Shown piece by piece: positions 35,840-44,191 of a stretch of DNA of 64,000 bases; positions within the stretch are counted from its first letter, which is position 1; each line of letters starts with the position of its first letter. A program made the translations under genes and the position numbers. The stretch covers positions 6,200,198-6,264,197 of the forward strand of contig NZ_SJOM01000007.1 of the NCBI RefSeq assembly GCF_004762045.1. The letters are read 5' to 3'. A model generated the notes under the pieces. It was not told the origin of the DNA. It searched no databases and worked only from the letters and a program-made list of their open reading frames with translations. The stretch is from Mycobacterium sp. DL99 (lineage in GTDB: Bacteria > Actinomycetota > Actinomycetes > Mycobacteriales > Mycobacteriaceae).

Positions 35840-37396
35840 GTGCAGGTCACCAGCGTCGGGCATGCCGGCTTCCTGATCGAGACCAAGGCTGGCAGCATTT
35901 TGTGCGACCCCTGGGTCAACCCCGCCTACTTCGCCTCATGGTTCCCGTTCCCCGATAACACCGGGCTCGACTGGGACACGCTCGGCAACGTCGACTACCT
36001 GTACGTGTCGCACCTGCACAAGGACCACTTCGACCCGGAGAACCTGCGCCGCCACGTCAACAAAGACGCCGTCGTGCTGCTGCCCGACTTCCCGGTACCC
36101 GACCTGCAACGCGAACTGCAGAAGCTGGGCTTTCATCGGTTCTTCGAGACCACCGACTCGGTCAAACACACCGTCACCGGCCCCAAGGGCGACCTCGACG
36201 TGATGATCGTCGCGCTGCGCGCGCCGGCCGACGGCCCGATCGGCGACTCGGGCCTGGTGGTCGACGACGGCGAGACCGTCGCTTTCAACATGAACGACGC
36301 GCGCCCGGTGGATCTTGACATGGTGCACACCGACTTCGGTCAGGTCGACGTGCACATGCTGCAGTACTCAGGGGCCATCTGGTACCCGATGGTCTACGAC
36401 ATGCCCGCCCGCGCCAAGGAGGCCTTCGGCGTCCAGAAGCGCCAACGCCAGATGGACCGGTGCCGCCAGTACATCGCACAGGTCGGCGCCACCTGGGTGA
36501 TCCCGTCAGCCGGGCCGCCCTGCTTCCTGGACCCCGAGTTGCGCGATCTCAACGACGACCACGGCGATCCGGCGAACATCTTCCCCGACCAGGTGGTTTT
36601 CCTGGATCAGATGCGGCGCCACGGCCACGACGGCGGCCTGCTGATGATCCCCGGTAGCACCGCGGATTTCACGGGCTCGCAACTGGATTCACTGACCCAC
36701 CCGGTCGAGGATCCGGAGACCATCTTCACCACCGGCAAGGCCGCCTACATCGAGGACTTCGCCCAGCGCATGGCCCCGGTGCTGGCTGCCGAGAAAGCCT
36801 CATGGGCACCCGCGGCCGGCGAGCCCCTGCTGCCCGGGCTGCGGGCGCTGTTCGAGCCGATCATGAGCCAGACCGATCAGATCTGTGACGGCATCGGCTA
36901 TCCGGTGGAGCTGCAGCTGTCCGGCCCCGAGCACAGCGAGACGGTGGTCCTGGATTTCCCGAAACGTCTTGTGCGCGAACCTATCGCCGACGAGAAGTTC
37001 CGTTACGGATTCGCCATCCCGCCCGAACTGGTGCGCACGGTGCTGCGCGACAACGAGCCCGACTGGGTGAACACCATCTTCCTGTCCACCCGGTTCACGG
37101 CGTGGCGAGTGGGCGGCTACAACGAGTATCTGTACACGTTCTTCAAGTGCCTGACCGATGAGCGCATCGCCTACGCCGACGGCTGGTTCGCCGAGGCCCA
37201 TGACGATTCCTCATCGATCACCCTGGACGGATGGGAAATCCAGCGCCGGTGCCCGCACCTGAAGGCCGATCTTTCGAAATTCGGTGTGGTGGAAGGCAAT
37301 ACCCTCACCTGCAATCTGCACGGCTGGCAGTGGAATCTGGAGAACGGCAAGTGCCTGACGACCAAGGGGCACGAGTTGAGGTGCAGCAAGCAATGA
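35840..37396 (+). CDS. MBL-fold metallohydrolase with C-terminal Rieske domain (Rv3818-like)
   Basis: 518-residue cytosolic protein. The N-terminal half has the metallo-β-lactamase fold with the metal motif HLHKDHFD at about residues 58–65, after VGHAGFLIETKAGSILCDPW. The last 90 residues form a Rieske [2Fe-2S] domain: CPH and CNLHGW, the CxH–X17–CxxH pattern. This arrangement resembles bacterial CMP-N-acetylneuraminate hydroxylase-like proteins, so an oxygenation or redox role is possible; the substrate is unknown. Start GTG 35840. It overlaps the next gene by four bases. Confidence 0.85.
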   Translation: MQVTSVGHAGFLIETKAGSILCDPWVNPAYFASWFPFPDNTGLDWDTLGNVDYLYVSHLHKDHFDPENLRRHVNKDAVVLLPDFPVPDLQRELQKLGFHRFFETTDSVKHTVTGPKGDLDVMIVALRAPADGPIGDSGLVVDDGETVAFNMNDARPVDLDMVHTDFGQVDVHMLQYSGAIWYPMVYDMPARAKEAFGVQKRQRQMDRCRQYIAQVGATWVIPSAGPPCFLDPELRDLNDDHGDPANIFPDQVVFLDQMRRHGHDGGLLMIPGSTADFTGSQLDSLTHPVEDPETIFTTGKAAYIEDFAQRMAPVLAAEKASWAPAAGEPLLPGLRALFEPIMSQTDQICDGIGYPVELQLSGPEHSETVVLDFPKRLVREPIADEKFRYGFAIPPELVRTVLRDNEPDWVNTIFLSTRFTAWRVGGYNEYLYTFFKCLTDERIAYADGWFAEAHDDSSSITLDGWEIQRRCPHLKADLSKFGVVEGNTLTCNLHGWQWNLENGKCLTTKGHELRCSKQ

Positions 37397-37731
37397 CCGC
37401 CGCGCCGCGCCAGTACTACGACGACGGCCTGGTCCAGCTGGATCGCGAGGCGATCACCTTGCGGCGCTATCACTTCCCGTCGGGAACGTCGAAAGTGATT
37501 CCGCTTCGGTCGATCACCGGCTACCAGGCCACTCCACTGGGATTGTGGATGCAGCGCTTCCGGCTGTGGGGCAGCACCGACCTGCGCCGCTGGCTACCGC
37601 TGGATGTGCACCGGCCGCTGCGCTCGACACTGATAACGCTCGACGTGCCGGGCACTTACCCGAAGCCCGCGTTCACCCCCGCCCGCCCTGACGAGTTCGT
37701 CGCCCGCCTGGAGGAATTGCTCGGCGGTTAG
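37393..37731 (+). CDS. Small PH-like domain protein (Rv3819-like), function unknown
   Basis: 112-residue soluble protein. Its pattern of short β-strands (VQLDREAITLRRYHFP, SKVIPLRSITGYQATPLG, LWGSTDLRRWLPLDV) and a closing helix (PDEFVARLEELL) resembles a bacterial PH domain. ATG 37393 overlaps the stop of the Rieske protein gene, so the two are probably translated together and may act together. Its own stop overlaps the stop of the convergent DUF5718 gene by four bases. Confidence 0.75.
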   Translation: MTAAPRQYYDDGLVQLDREAITLRRYHFPSGTSKVIPLRSITGYQATPLGLWMQRFRLWGSTDLRRWLPLDVHRPLRSTLITLDVPGTYPKPAFTPARPDEFVARLEELLGG

Positions 37732-38543
37732 CGCGCCGAGACGACCTGCCGCAGTTCGGAAGCCGCGCTGGAGGCGCTGTCGTACACCCGAACGATGGCC
37801 TCGTCCCCCGGTTTGAGGTAGGTGGATTCGCCCAGCGGTGTGTAGCGGGTGGCACCGATACCGATCAGCACGTTCTCGGGGTGCCCGCTGGCCACCATGA
37901 GGGCACCGACGTCCTCCAACGGCGTATCGGCCGAACCCTTCTGATTGGCCAGCCGTTCGACGATCCAGTCCAGCAGGACCTCGCCGTAATACGAGTAGCC
38001 GACCAGCGGTGAATCCACCCCGTAGGCGTGCTGCTGGCCGTCGTCCTCGCTCAGGTAGCAGACCAGCCGCATCGTGGCGGTCGGCCCGTCCGGGGTGAGG
38101 TCGCTGATCTCGAAGAATTGCGGCGCAACACCTTTGGAGGCCGGCCCCCAGTTCTTCTTGTAGCTGATCTTCGGTGCGCCGGGCCGGCGGATCGAGCAGT
38201 CGTTGAAGGCGCCGAGGGCGAACGGCTCCAGCCGCACCACGGTGTCGCCGTTCCACACCACGTGGCAGGCCACCCCGACCTCGGGCTCGATCTGCAGGTT
38301 CAGCGGGCCGTCAACCGCACCGGGCTCCGGCAGCAGGATGGCATCGCTGGACAGCGGAAACTCGCCCAGGAAGTCGTCCCGGCCGGGCGCGTACCACGGG
38401 AAGATGCCTTTCGGCGCATACCCTTCGGTCACGACCTTGACGAAATCCCCGGCCTCCCCTGCCTGCTCGAGATGGCCGGCGAAGTTGCCGGCCACACCGA
38501 AGCCGAACCAGTTACGCACCTCGCCAAGGTCGATGTCGATCAT
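37728..38543 (-). CDS. DUF5718 family protein
   Basis: 271-residue cytosolic protein resembling DUF5718. Distinctive stretches are WFGFGVAGNFAGHLEQAGEAGDF at the N-terminus, CHVVWNGDTVVRLEP in the middle, and FNDCSIRRPGAPKISYKKNWG, which resembles fumarylacetoacetate-hydrolase-like folds. No function is known. ATG 38543 is chosen because in-frame sequence further upstream lacks family character and enters the hemerythrin promoter. Not present at this place in M. tuberculosis, where the sulfolipid genes begin. Confidence 0.7.
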   Translation of the reverse strand: MIDIDLGEVRNWFGFGVAGNFAGHLEQAGEAGDFVKVVTEGYAPKGIFPWYAPGRDDFLGEFPLSSDAILLPEPGAVDGPLNLQIEPEVGVACHVVWNGDTVVRLEPFALGAFNDCSIRRPGAPKISYKKNWGPASKGVAPQFFEISDLTPDGPTATMRLVCYLSEDDGQQHAYGVDSPLVGYSYYGEVLLDWIVERLANQKGSADTPLEDVGALMVASGHPENVLIGIGATRYTPLGESTYLKPGDEAIVRVYDSASSAASELRQVVSAR

Positions 38544-38669
38544 GGCTGCAACCCTACTGTGGCCGCGACAAGCCGGATACAAGTCGCACTTAAGTCCCCG
38601 TCTGCAGGCTGTGCTCTCAAGACTTGCGATCCACCAACCGGGGATCCGTCGAAACCGAGGAGCACCGCC

Positions 38670-39440
38670 GTGTCGACCGCAACCACTGACGCACCCACCG
38701 TCGAACCCCGTCGCGCAGGCGATCCCGAACCGGACCTGCTCGGCATCACCGTGGCGCACCGCGCCATGCTGGCCGACCTGCGCCGCCTGACCGATCTGGC
38801 GATCGCGGTACGCGACCGGGACGTGATCTGCACGCCGCGCCGGGTCCGCGCCATCTCCCGGTACACAGAGTTGCTGTGTGACTCGATCCATCACCACCAC
38901 ACGACCGAGGACGCTGTCCTGTGGCCCGTGATCCAGGCCAGTGGGGGCAGCCATCTCGACCTGAGCGAACTGACCGACGATCACGCCGCCCTGGACCCGC
39001 GGTTGGACCAGTTACGGGCCCGGGCCGCATCCTTGCGACTGTCGATGGGCGACCGCCAGGTCGCCAGCCTGATGGTCATCGAGCTGGCCGAGCTGTCGGC
39101 ACTGCTCACCGAGCACATCGAAGAAGAGGAACGCGACGTGTTCCCGCTCATCACCGAGCACGTGTCGGTGGCGGACTGGACGGCCGTGGAGGCCGCCGCC
39201 CGCTCGGGCGGCCGACTGTGGTTCGAGGGTCCGCGTTCGCTGGCCGCGATGACGGATGACGAACGCGCACAACTGATCGGGCAGGTGGGGATCGGTCTGC
39301 GGATCGTCCTCGCCGTCGTCGGGCAGCGCTACCGGCGGTTGGAGCGGGCGGTCTTCGGAACGCGAATCCCCCGCGAGATCGAGGTGCTGGGGGAAGCGCT
39401 GGAGGAAGAGTGCGACGAAGCGCCCGACGTCAGTCGATGA
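38670..39440 (+). CDS. Hemerythrin HHE-domain protein
   Basis: 256-residue cytosolic protein with a hemerythrin-like four-helix bundle for a di-iron centre. Ligand-type residues are His in ITVAHRAMLADL, SIHHHHTTEDAVLWPVI (HxxxE), DDHAALD and EHIEEEERDVFPLI. Such proteins bind oxygen, nitric oxide or peroxide, or sense redox. GTG 38670 has GAGGAG eight bases upstream. The C-terminal 80 residues are a second helical region of unknown role. Its 3' end overlaps that of the convergent SARP gene by 11 bases, so the two transcripts may interfere. Confidence 0.85.
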   Translation: MSTATTDAPTVEPRRAGDPEPDLLGITVAHRAMLADLRRLTDLAIAVRDRDVICTPRRVRAISRYTELLCDSIHHHHTTEDAVLWPVIQASGGSHLDLSELTDDHAALDPRLDQLRARAASLRLSMGDRQVASLMVIELAELSALLTEHIEEEERDVFPLITEHVSVADWTAVEAAARSGGRLWFEGPRSLAAMTDDERAQLIGQVGIGLRIVLAVVGQRYRRLERAVFGTRIPREIEVLGEALEEECDEAPDVSR

Positions 39441-42400
39441 AGCCCCGGGCCTCCGCGGCCAGCCGGTCCCGCAGCGTCGAGGCGGCCTCACGGTAACCAC
39501 GTGCTTCGTCGGGGCGGCCCAGGGCGTCGGCAGCGGCGGCGAGCGCCTCGTCGACCGGGCCGACCATCAGCCCGTCGACGCCGAGCCCGGCGATCCGGCC
39601 GGAATACGAGCCGAGGTCACCCGCCCGGTCCCGGGCCTCGTCGAGGTCGCCGAGCGCCACCGCGGCGTTGACGCGCAGCACGGTGAACGGAAGCCAGAAG
39701 TACGCCCGCTCGATCGGCCGGCGATCCCGCCACAGCTCACGAGCCTCGGTGTCGCGGCCGCGTGCGATCAGCGCGAGCACCGCGGCGTCCAGTGCGGCAA
39801 CCGACACCTCCTTGTAGAAGAAAACCAGTTCGTCGGCCAGCAGGCCCAGATCCCCGAGGCAGAACTCGCCGGTCACCCGGCCCACCATCGCCAGCTTGGC
39901 CCCGTTGGCGGCACCGTTCTCCACCATGCGCGCCGCCAGGTCGGTGTAGGCACCCACCGCGTCGTCCAGGCGCCCCGCCAGCAGGTGCATCCGGGCCCGG
40001 AACAGCCCGAGCACGCCGAGGAGGTGGACGAGCTGCCCGGTGCCGGCCCGGGCCACCGCGATGTCGACGTGTCGTTTCGCCGTCGCCAGATCGGAGCGAT
40101 GGCCGGCCGCCAGCGACAGCAGCCAGTGCGCCACCGCTTGATAGTCGGCCTGCTCGGTGGCTTCCGCGGTCCGCAAGAGTTCAGTGGCGGTCGAGTCACG
40201 TTCGGCATCGAGGTCGGGCCCCAATGCGCAGTAGGCCCGGACATTGAGCGCGGTGCACAGCAGCCGGCCCGACGCTGCCGGGTCCTCGGCGTAGGCCTTT
40301 CGCGCCAGCTCAAGCAGTTCCGTGCTGGTGGCCAGGGCCCCGTCCGGATCGGTGCCCTCCAGTTCCACGTAAAGCGCCTTGAGCAGCCGGATCCGGTCGG
40401 CCACGGTGAGCTCGCCGGCTTCGCCGCCGGCCAGCACTTGACGCAGCAGCCCGATCATCTGCGCGTCGGACCCGTCGTATTCGCGGTCCCGCCACACCAA
40501 CGGGGTGTCCCACGCGGTGAGCACCCGGACCGTCAGGTCGTCCCGCGACTTCCCGCTCAACAGTTGCAGCGCGGCCTTCATCTCGATGCGCGCTGCGACG
40601 GCGTCGCCGGACTGGGCCAGCGCGGAGATCAGCCCGCACCGGGCGTCGATCTCGCCCTCCAGACTGTCGGTGCGGGGCAGCAACCGGCGGCCGGCGGCCA
40701 GCTCCAGCATCTGCACGGCGGCACGCCACTGCCGGGCAGCTTCGGCATGGGCACCGACCGAGTCCGCCTCGCGAGCCGCCTCTGTCGCGAAAGCCGCAGC
40801 GGCGACGGATGTTTCGGCGGTCGCCGCGGCGACGGCGTGGTGTGCCAGGGCAGCCGGATCGACCGACCGCCCCGGCGCGCGGAGCAGCTCCAGCGCAGCG
40901 GCATGCAACCGGGACCGGCGCAGCTTCGAGGTGTCCTCGTAGAGGGTGTCGCGGACCAGCGCGTGGGCGAACCGCAGCCGACCGGGCTCGGGCTCGTCGA
41001 GCAGGCCCAGCAGGACGGCCGGCTCCAGCGCGTCGAGCAGGTCGTCCGGGTCGCTGCGGCCCAGTTCGGAAAGCAGATCGACATCGATGTCGCGGCCCAG
41101 CACGGCGGCCTGGCGCAATGCCGTGACGGTCGGGCCCGGCAGCCGGGCCAGCCTGCGCCGCAACACATCACGGACCCCGACCGGCACTGACGCCCATACC
41201 GCGTCCGGCCCTTCGGCTGCCATCAGCCGGGCCAGTTCCCGGACGAACAGCGGATTGCCGCCGGTCCGCTCCCGCAGCAACCGCAGGGCCTCTCCACTGG
41301 CAGCGGTCATCCCGCAGTCGGCGGCCAGAGCGGCGGTGGCCGCCGCGTCCAGCCCGCCGAGATTCAGGTGCGCCGCGGTGTGGACCGCCAGCGCGGCCCG
41401 GGCGACCTCCAGTTCGCCACGGTCCTCCGACGGGCGATAGGTACCGATGATCAGCACCGGAAGATCCTTGATCCGGTCGGCCACCAGCCGCAGCAGCTCC
41501 AACGTCAGGCCGTCGGTGCGGTGCAGGTCATCGAGCACGACTGCCAGGGGCTGGGATTCGGCCACCGCGCTCAACACGTCGGCGACCGCCTGTCCCAACC
41601 AGAACGTGCCCGCCTCGACCGCGGCGCCGTCGTGCAGAAGCGGGGTCAGCGCCTGCCTGCTGTCGTCCGCCGGGGGTCCTGGTTCGATCAGTTCGCGCAG
41701 CACCTCGGTCCACGCCCACCCGGCCGGCGCGCCATGGACCTCCGGACAACGCCCGTGCACCGTCCGCCAGCCCGCAGCGCGCAACCGGCCCGTCGCGACG
41801 CCGGCCAGGGTGGTCTTGCCGGAGCCCGCCTCTCCGGCGATCCACAGCACCGTGCTGCCACCGGCGACGACGGCACGCGCGGCGTTGTCGATCTCGGCGA
41901 ATTCCTCGGCCCGGCCGTAGGCGGCCGCCTCGATCCGATCGGGCGCCGCAACCTCCGGTGCCGCCGGCTGCAGAAGCGGTCGGGACGGCTCCAGATGGTC
42001 GGCCTGACGCAGGATGTCGCGCTCGAGGTCGCGCAATGCCCGGCCCGGCTCCAAACCGAGCTCGTCGACCAGGTGGTCGCGGGTGCGCCGCAACACCTCC
42101 AGCGCGTCGGTCTGACGGCCGGTCCGATACAGCGCCGTCGCCAGCACGGCAGCGGCGCCCTCCCGGCCGGGACGCTCCCGGACGTGCCGTTCCAGCGCCG
42201 CCACCGCGGTGCCGTACCGGCCGAGCTCGACCTGCGCCGCGGCCTGGGCTTCCACCACGGCCAGCCGGAGCTCGGTCAGCCGGGCCACCTCGGGCGCGGC
42301 CCACAGCGCGTCGCCGACCCCCGCGAACGGATCTCCCGACCAGCCTGCCAGCGCCTCGTCAAGCAGCCGAACCCGCTTCTGCGGATCCGTTTCCTCATAC

Positions 42401-42759
42401 GCCGCAGTGGCTTTGGCTTCGAACAGCCAGGAGTCGACGGCGTCGACGGGCAGTCGCAGGCAGTATCCCGGTGCGGCGCTGACCAGGATGCGGGCGGGTG
42501 CCCGACGCTGCCGCCCAGGCTCGAGAGCCCGGCGCAGATGCGAGACGTAGACCTGCAGGGCCGACAACGCCTTGGGTGGCGGCTCGCCCTCCCACAGATC
42601 GTCGATGAGCCGGTCGACGGACACCGTGTGGCCGTGTGCGGCCACCAACCTCGCGAGCAGGGCTCGTTGCAGCCGCGCCCCCAGATCCGCCGGATCCTCA
42701 CCGATCCAGGCCTGCACCGGGCCGAGCACCCTTACCCGTACCGGGTCCTCCACAGTCAT
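39430..42759 (-). CDS. SARP/BTAD-type ATPase transcriptional regulator
   Basis: 1109-residue multidomain regulator. Residues 1–100: OmpR-type winged helix (VRVLGPVQAWIG…ALLARLVA…LIDDLWEGEPP…ALQVYVSHLRRAL). Residues 105–255: BTAD helical domain. Residues about 278–560: AAA ATPase with Walker A GEAGSGKTT (309–317) and Walker B LAVVLDDLH (405–413). The remainder is TPR-like helices without a LuxR-type HTH. Such large SARPs activate secondary metabolism or stress genes in actinobacteria. It starts 17 bases after serS and is therefore probably co-transcribed with it, an unusual partnership. No obvious target cluster is adjacent. Confidence 0.85.
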   Translation of the reverse strand: MTVEDPVRVRVLGPVQAWIGEDPADLGARLQRALLARLVAAHGHTVSVDRLIDDLWEGEPPPKALSALQVYVSHLRRALEPGRQRRAPARILVSAAPGYCLRLPVDAVDSWLFEAKATAAYEETDPQKRVRLLDEALAGWSGDPFAGVGDALWAAPEVARLTELRLAVVEAQAAAQVELGRYGTAVAALERHVRERPGREGAAAVLATALYRTGRQTDALEVLRRTRDHLVDELGLEPGRALRDLERDILRQADHLEPSRPLLQPAAPEVAAPDRIEAAAYGRAEEFAEIDNAARAVVAGGSTVLWIAGEAGSGKTTLAGVATGRLRAAGWRTVHGRCPEVHGAPAGWAWTEVLRELIEPGPPADDSRQALTPLLHDGAAVEAGTFWLGQAVADVLSAVAESQPLAVVLDDLHRTDGLTLELLRLVADRIKDLPVLIIGTYRPSEDRGELEVARAALAVHTAAHLNLGGLDAAATAALAADCGMTAASGEALRLLRERTGGNPLFVRELARLMAAEGPDAVWASVPVGVRDVLRRRLARLPGPTVTALRQAAVLGRDIDVDLLSELGRSDPDDLLDALEPAVLLGLLDEPEPGRLRFAHALVRDTLYEDTSKLRRSRLHAAALELLRAPGRSVDPAALAHHAVAAATAETSVAAAAFATEAAREADSVGAHAEAARQWRAAVQMLELAAGRRLLPRTDSLEGEIDARCGLISALAQSGDAVAARIEMKAALQLLSGKSRDDLTVRVLTAWDTPLVWRDREYDGSDAQMIGLLRQVLAGGEAGELTVADRIRLLKALYVELEGTDPDGALATSTELLELARKAYAEDPAASGRLLCTALNVRAYCALGPDLDAERDSTATELLRTAEATEQADYQAVAHWLLSLAAGHRSDLATAKRHVDIAVARAGTGQLVHLLGVLGLFRARMHLLAGRLDDAVGAYTDLAARMVENGAANGAKLAMVGRVTGEFCLGDLGLLADELVFFYKEVSVAALDAAVLALIARGRDTEARELWRDRRPIERAYFWLPFTVLRVNAAVALGDLDEARDRAGDLGSYSGRIAGLGVDGLMVGPVDEALAAAADALGRPDEARGYREAASTLRDRLAAEARGFID

Positions 42760-42776
42760 CCCCCCGGGCTGTGTGG

Positions 42777-44036
42777 TTACTTACCGGGCTCCAGCACTGC
42801 GGTGCCGACGAACGGCACCAGCGCGTCGGGGACGCGCACGCTGCCGTCGGGTTGCTGGTGGTTTTCCAGGATCGCCACCAGCCAGCGGGTGGTGGCGAGC
42901 GTGCCGTTGAGGGTCGCGGCGGTCTGCGGCTTGCCGTTCTCGTCGCGGTAGCGCGTGGCCAACCGTCTGGCCTGGAACGTCGTGCAGTTCGAGGTGGACG
43001 TGAGCTCCCGGTAGGTCTGCTGGGTGGGTACCCACGCCTCGCAGTCGTACTTGCGCGCCGCCGAAGAGCCGAGATCGCCTGCGGCGACGTCGATCACCCG
43101 GTAGGGCACCTCGATGGCCGCCAGCATCTGCCGCTGCCAGCCCAGCAGCTTCTGGTGCTCGGCCACGGCGTCCTCGGGCTTGCAATAGATGAAGCCCTCG
43201 ACCTTGTCGAACTGATGCACCCGGATGATGCCGCGGGTGTCCTTGCCGTAGCTGCCCGCCTCGCGCCGGAAGCACGACGACCAGCCGGCATATCGCTTCG
43301 GGCCCGCCGACAGGTCCAGGATCTCGCCCGAGTGATAGCCCGCCAGCGGCACCTCCGAGGTGCCGACCAGGTACAGGTCGTCGGCCTCCAACCGGTAGAT
43401 CTCGTCGGCGTGTGCGCCGAGGAATCCGGTGCCCGCCATGACTTCCGGGCGCACCAGCACCGGCGGGATCATCAGCGTGAAACCGTTCTGCACGGCCACC
43501 TGGGTGGCCAGCTGCAGCAGGCCCAGTTGCAGCAGCGCACCGTGCCCGGTGAGGAAGTAGAACCGCGAACCCGACACCTTCGCGCCGCGTTCCATGTCGA
43601 TCAGCCCGAGCGACTCGCCCAGCTCCAGATGGTCCTTCGGGTTCTCGATCGCCCGCGGCTCGCCGAAGGTGTCGAGCACCACGAAGTCGTCCTCGCCGCC
43701 GGCCGGCACCCCGTCGATGATCACGTTGCCGATCGCCATATGGGCTGCGGTGAAGGCGGTCTCGGCCTCGGCCTGAGCGGCTTCGGCGGCCTTGACCTGC
43801 TCGGCCAGGTCCTTCGCCTGCTGCAGCAGGGCCGGACGCTCCTCGGGTGTCGCCTTGCCCACCAGTTTGCTGGCGGCCTTCTGGTCGGCGCGCAGGTTGT
43901 CGGCCGTCGAGATCGCGGCCCGCCGCGCCGTATCGGCCTGCAGCAGCGCGTCGACGCGCGCCGGGTCCTCTCCGCGGGCCCGTTGCGACGCACGGACGGT
44001 GTCGGGATTATCGCGCAGCAGCTTGAGGTCGATCAC
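42777..44036 (-). CDS. serS: Seryl-tRNA synthetase
   Basis: 419-residue class II synthetase charging tRNA-Ser. The N-terminal coiled-coil arm covers about residues 27–105 (MIDLKLLRDNPDTVRASQRAR to AHMAIGNVI). Motif 1 surrounds PPVLVRPEVM, motif 2 is FRREAGSYGKDTRGIIRVHQFDKVE, and motif 3 is NGTLATTRWLVAILE. GTG 44036 gives the same length as the M. tuberculosis protein; longer in-frame versions would run into the divergent promoter. Followed in the same direction by the SARP regulator. Confidence 0.96.
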   Translation of the reverse strand: MIDLKLLRDNPDTVRASQRARGEDPARVDALLQADTARRAAISTADNLRADQKAASKLVGKATPEERPALLQQAKDLAEQVKAAEAAQAEAETAFTAAHMAIGNVIIDGVPAGGEDDFVVLDTFGEPRAIENPKDHLELGESLGLIDMERGAKVSGSRFYFLTGHGALLQLGLLQLATQVAVQNGFTLMIPPVLVRPEVMAGTGFLGAHADEIYRLEADDLYLVGTSEVPLAGYHSGEILDLSAGPKRYAGWSSCFRREAGSYGKDTRGIIRVHQFDKVEGFIYCKPEDAVAEHQKLLGWQRQMLAAIEVPYRVIDVAAGDLGSSAARKYDCEAWVPTQQTYRELTSTSNCTTFQARRLATRYRDENGKPQTAATLNGTLATTRWLVAILENHQQPDGSVRVPDALVPFVGTAVLEPGK

Positions 44037-44191
44037 GGGCGCAACCCTACTTTTTGAAGTGCGGCGACGTACATCTGAGGTGGTCGATGACGTGACCCCA
44101 CCCGAGGGCGGCAGCCGCCGGCCACAACCTCGCAACATTACAACCGCATCAGTTGCCACAGGGCCTGACACGCCTGTCACAATGGAGGGCA

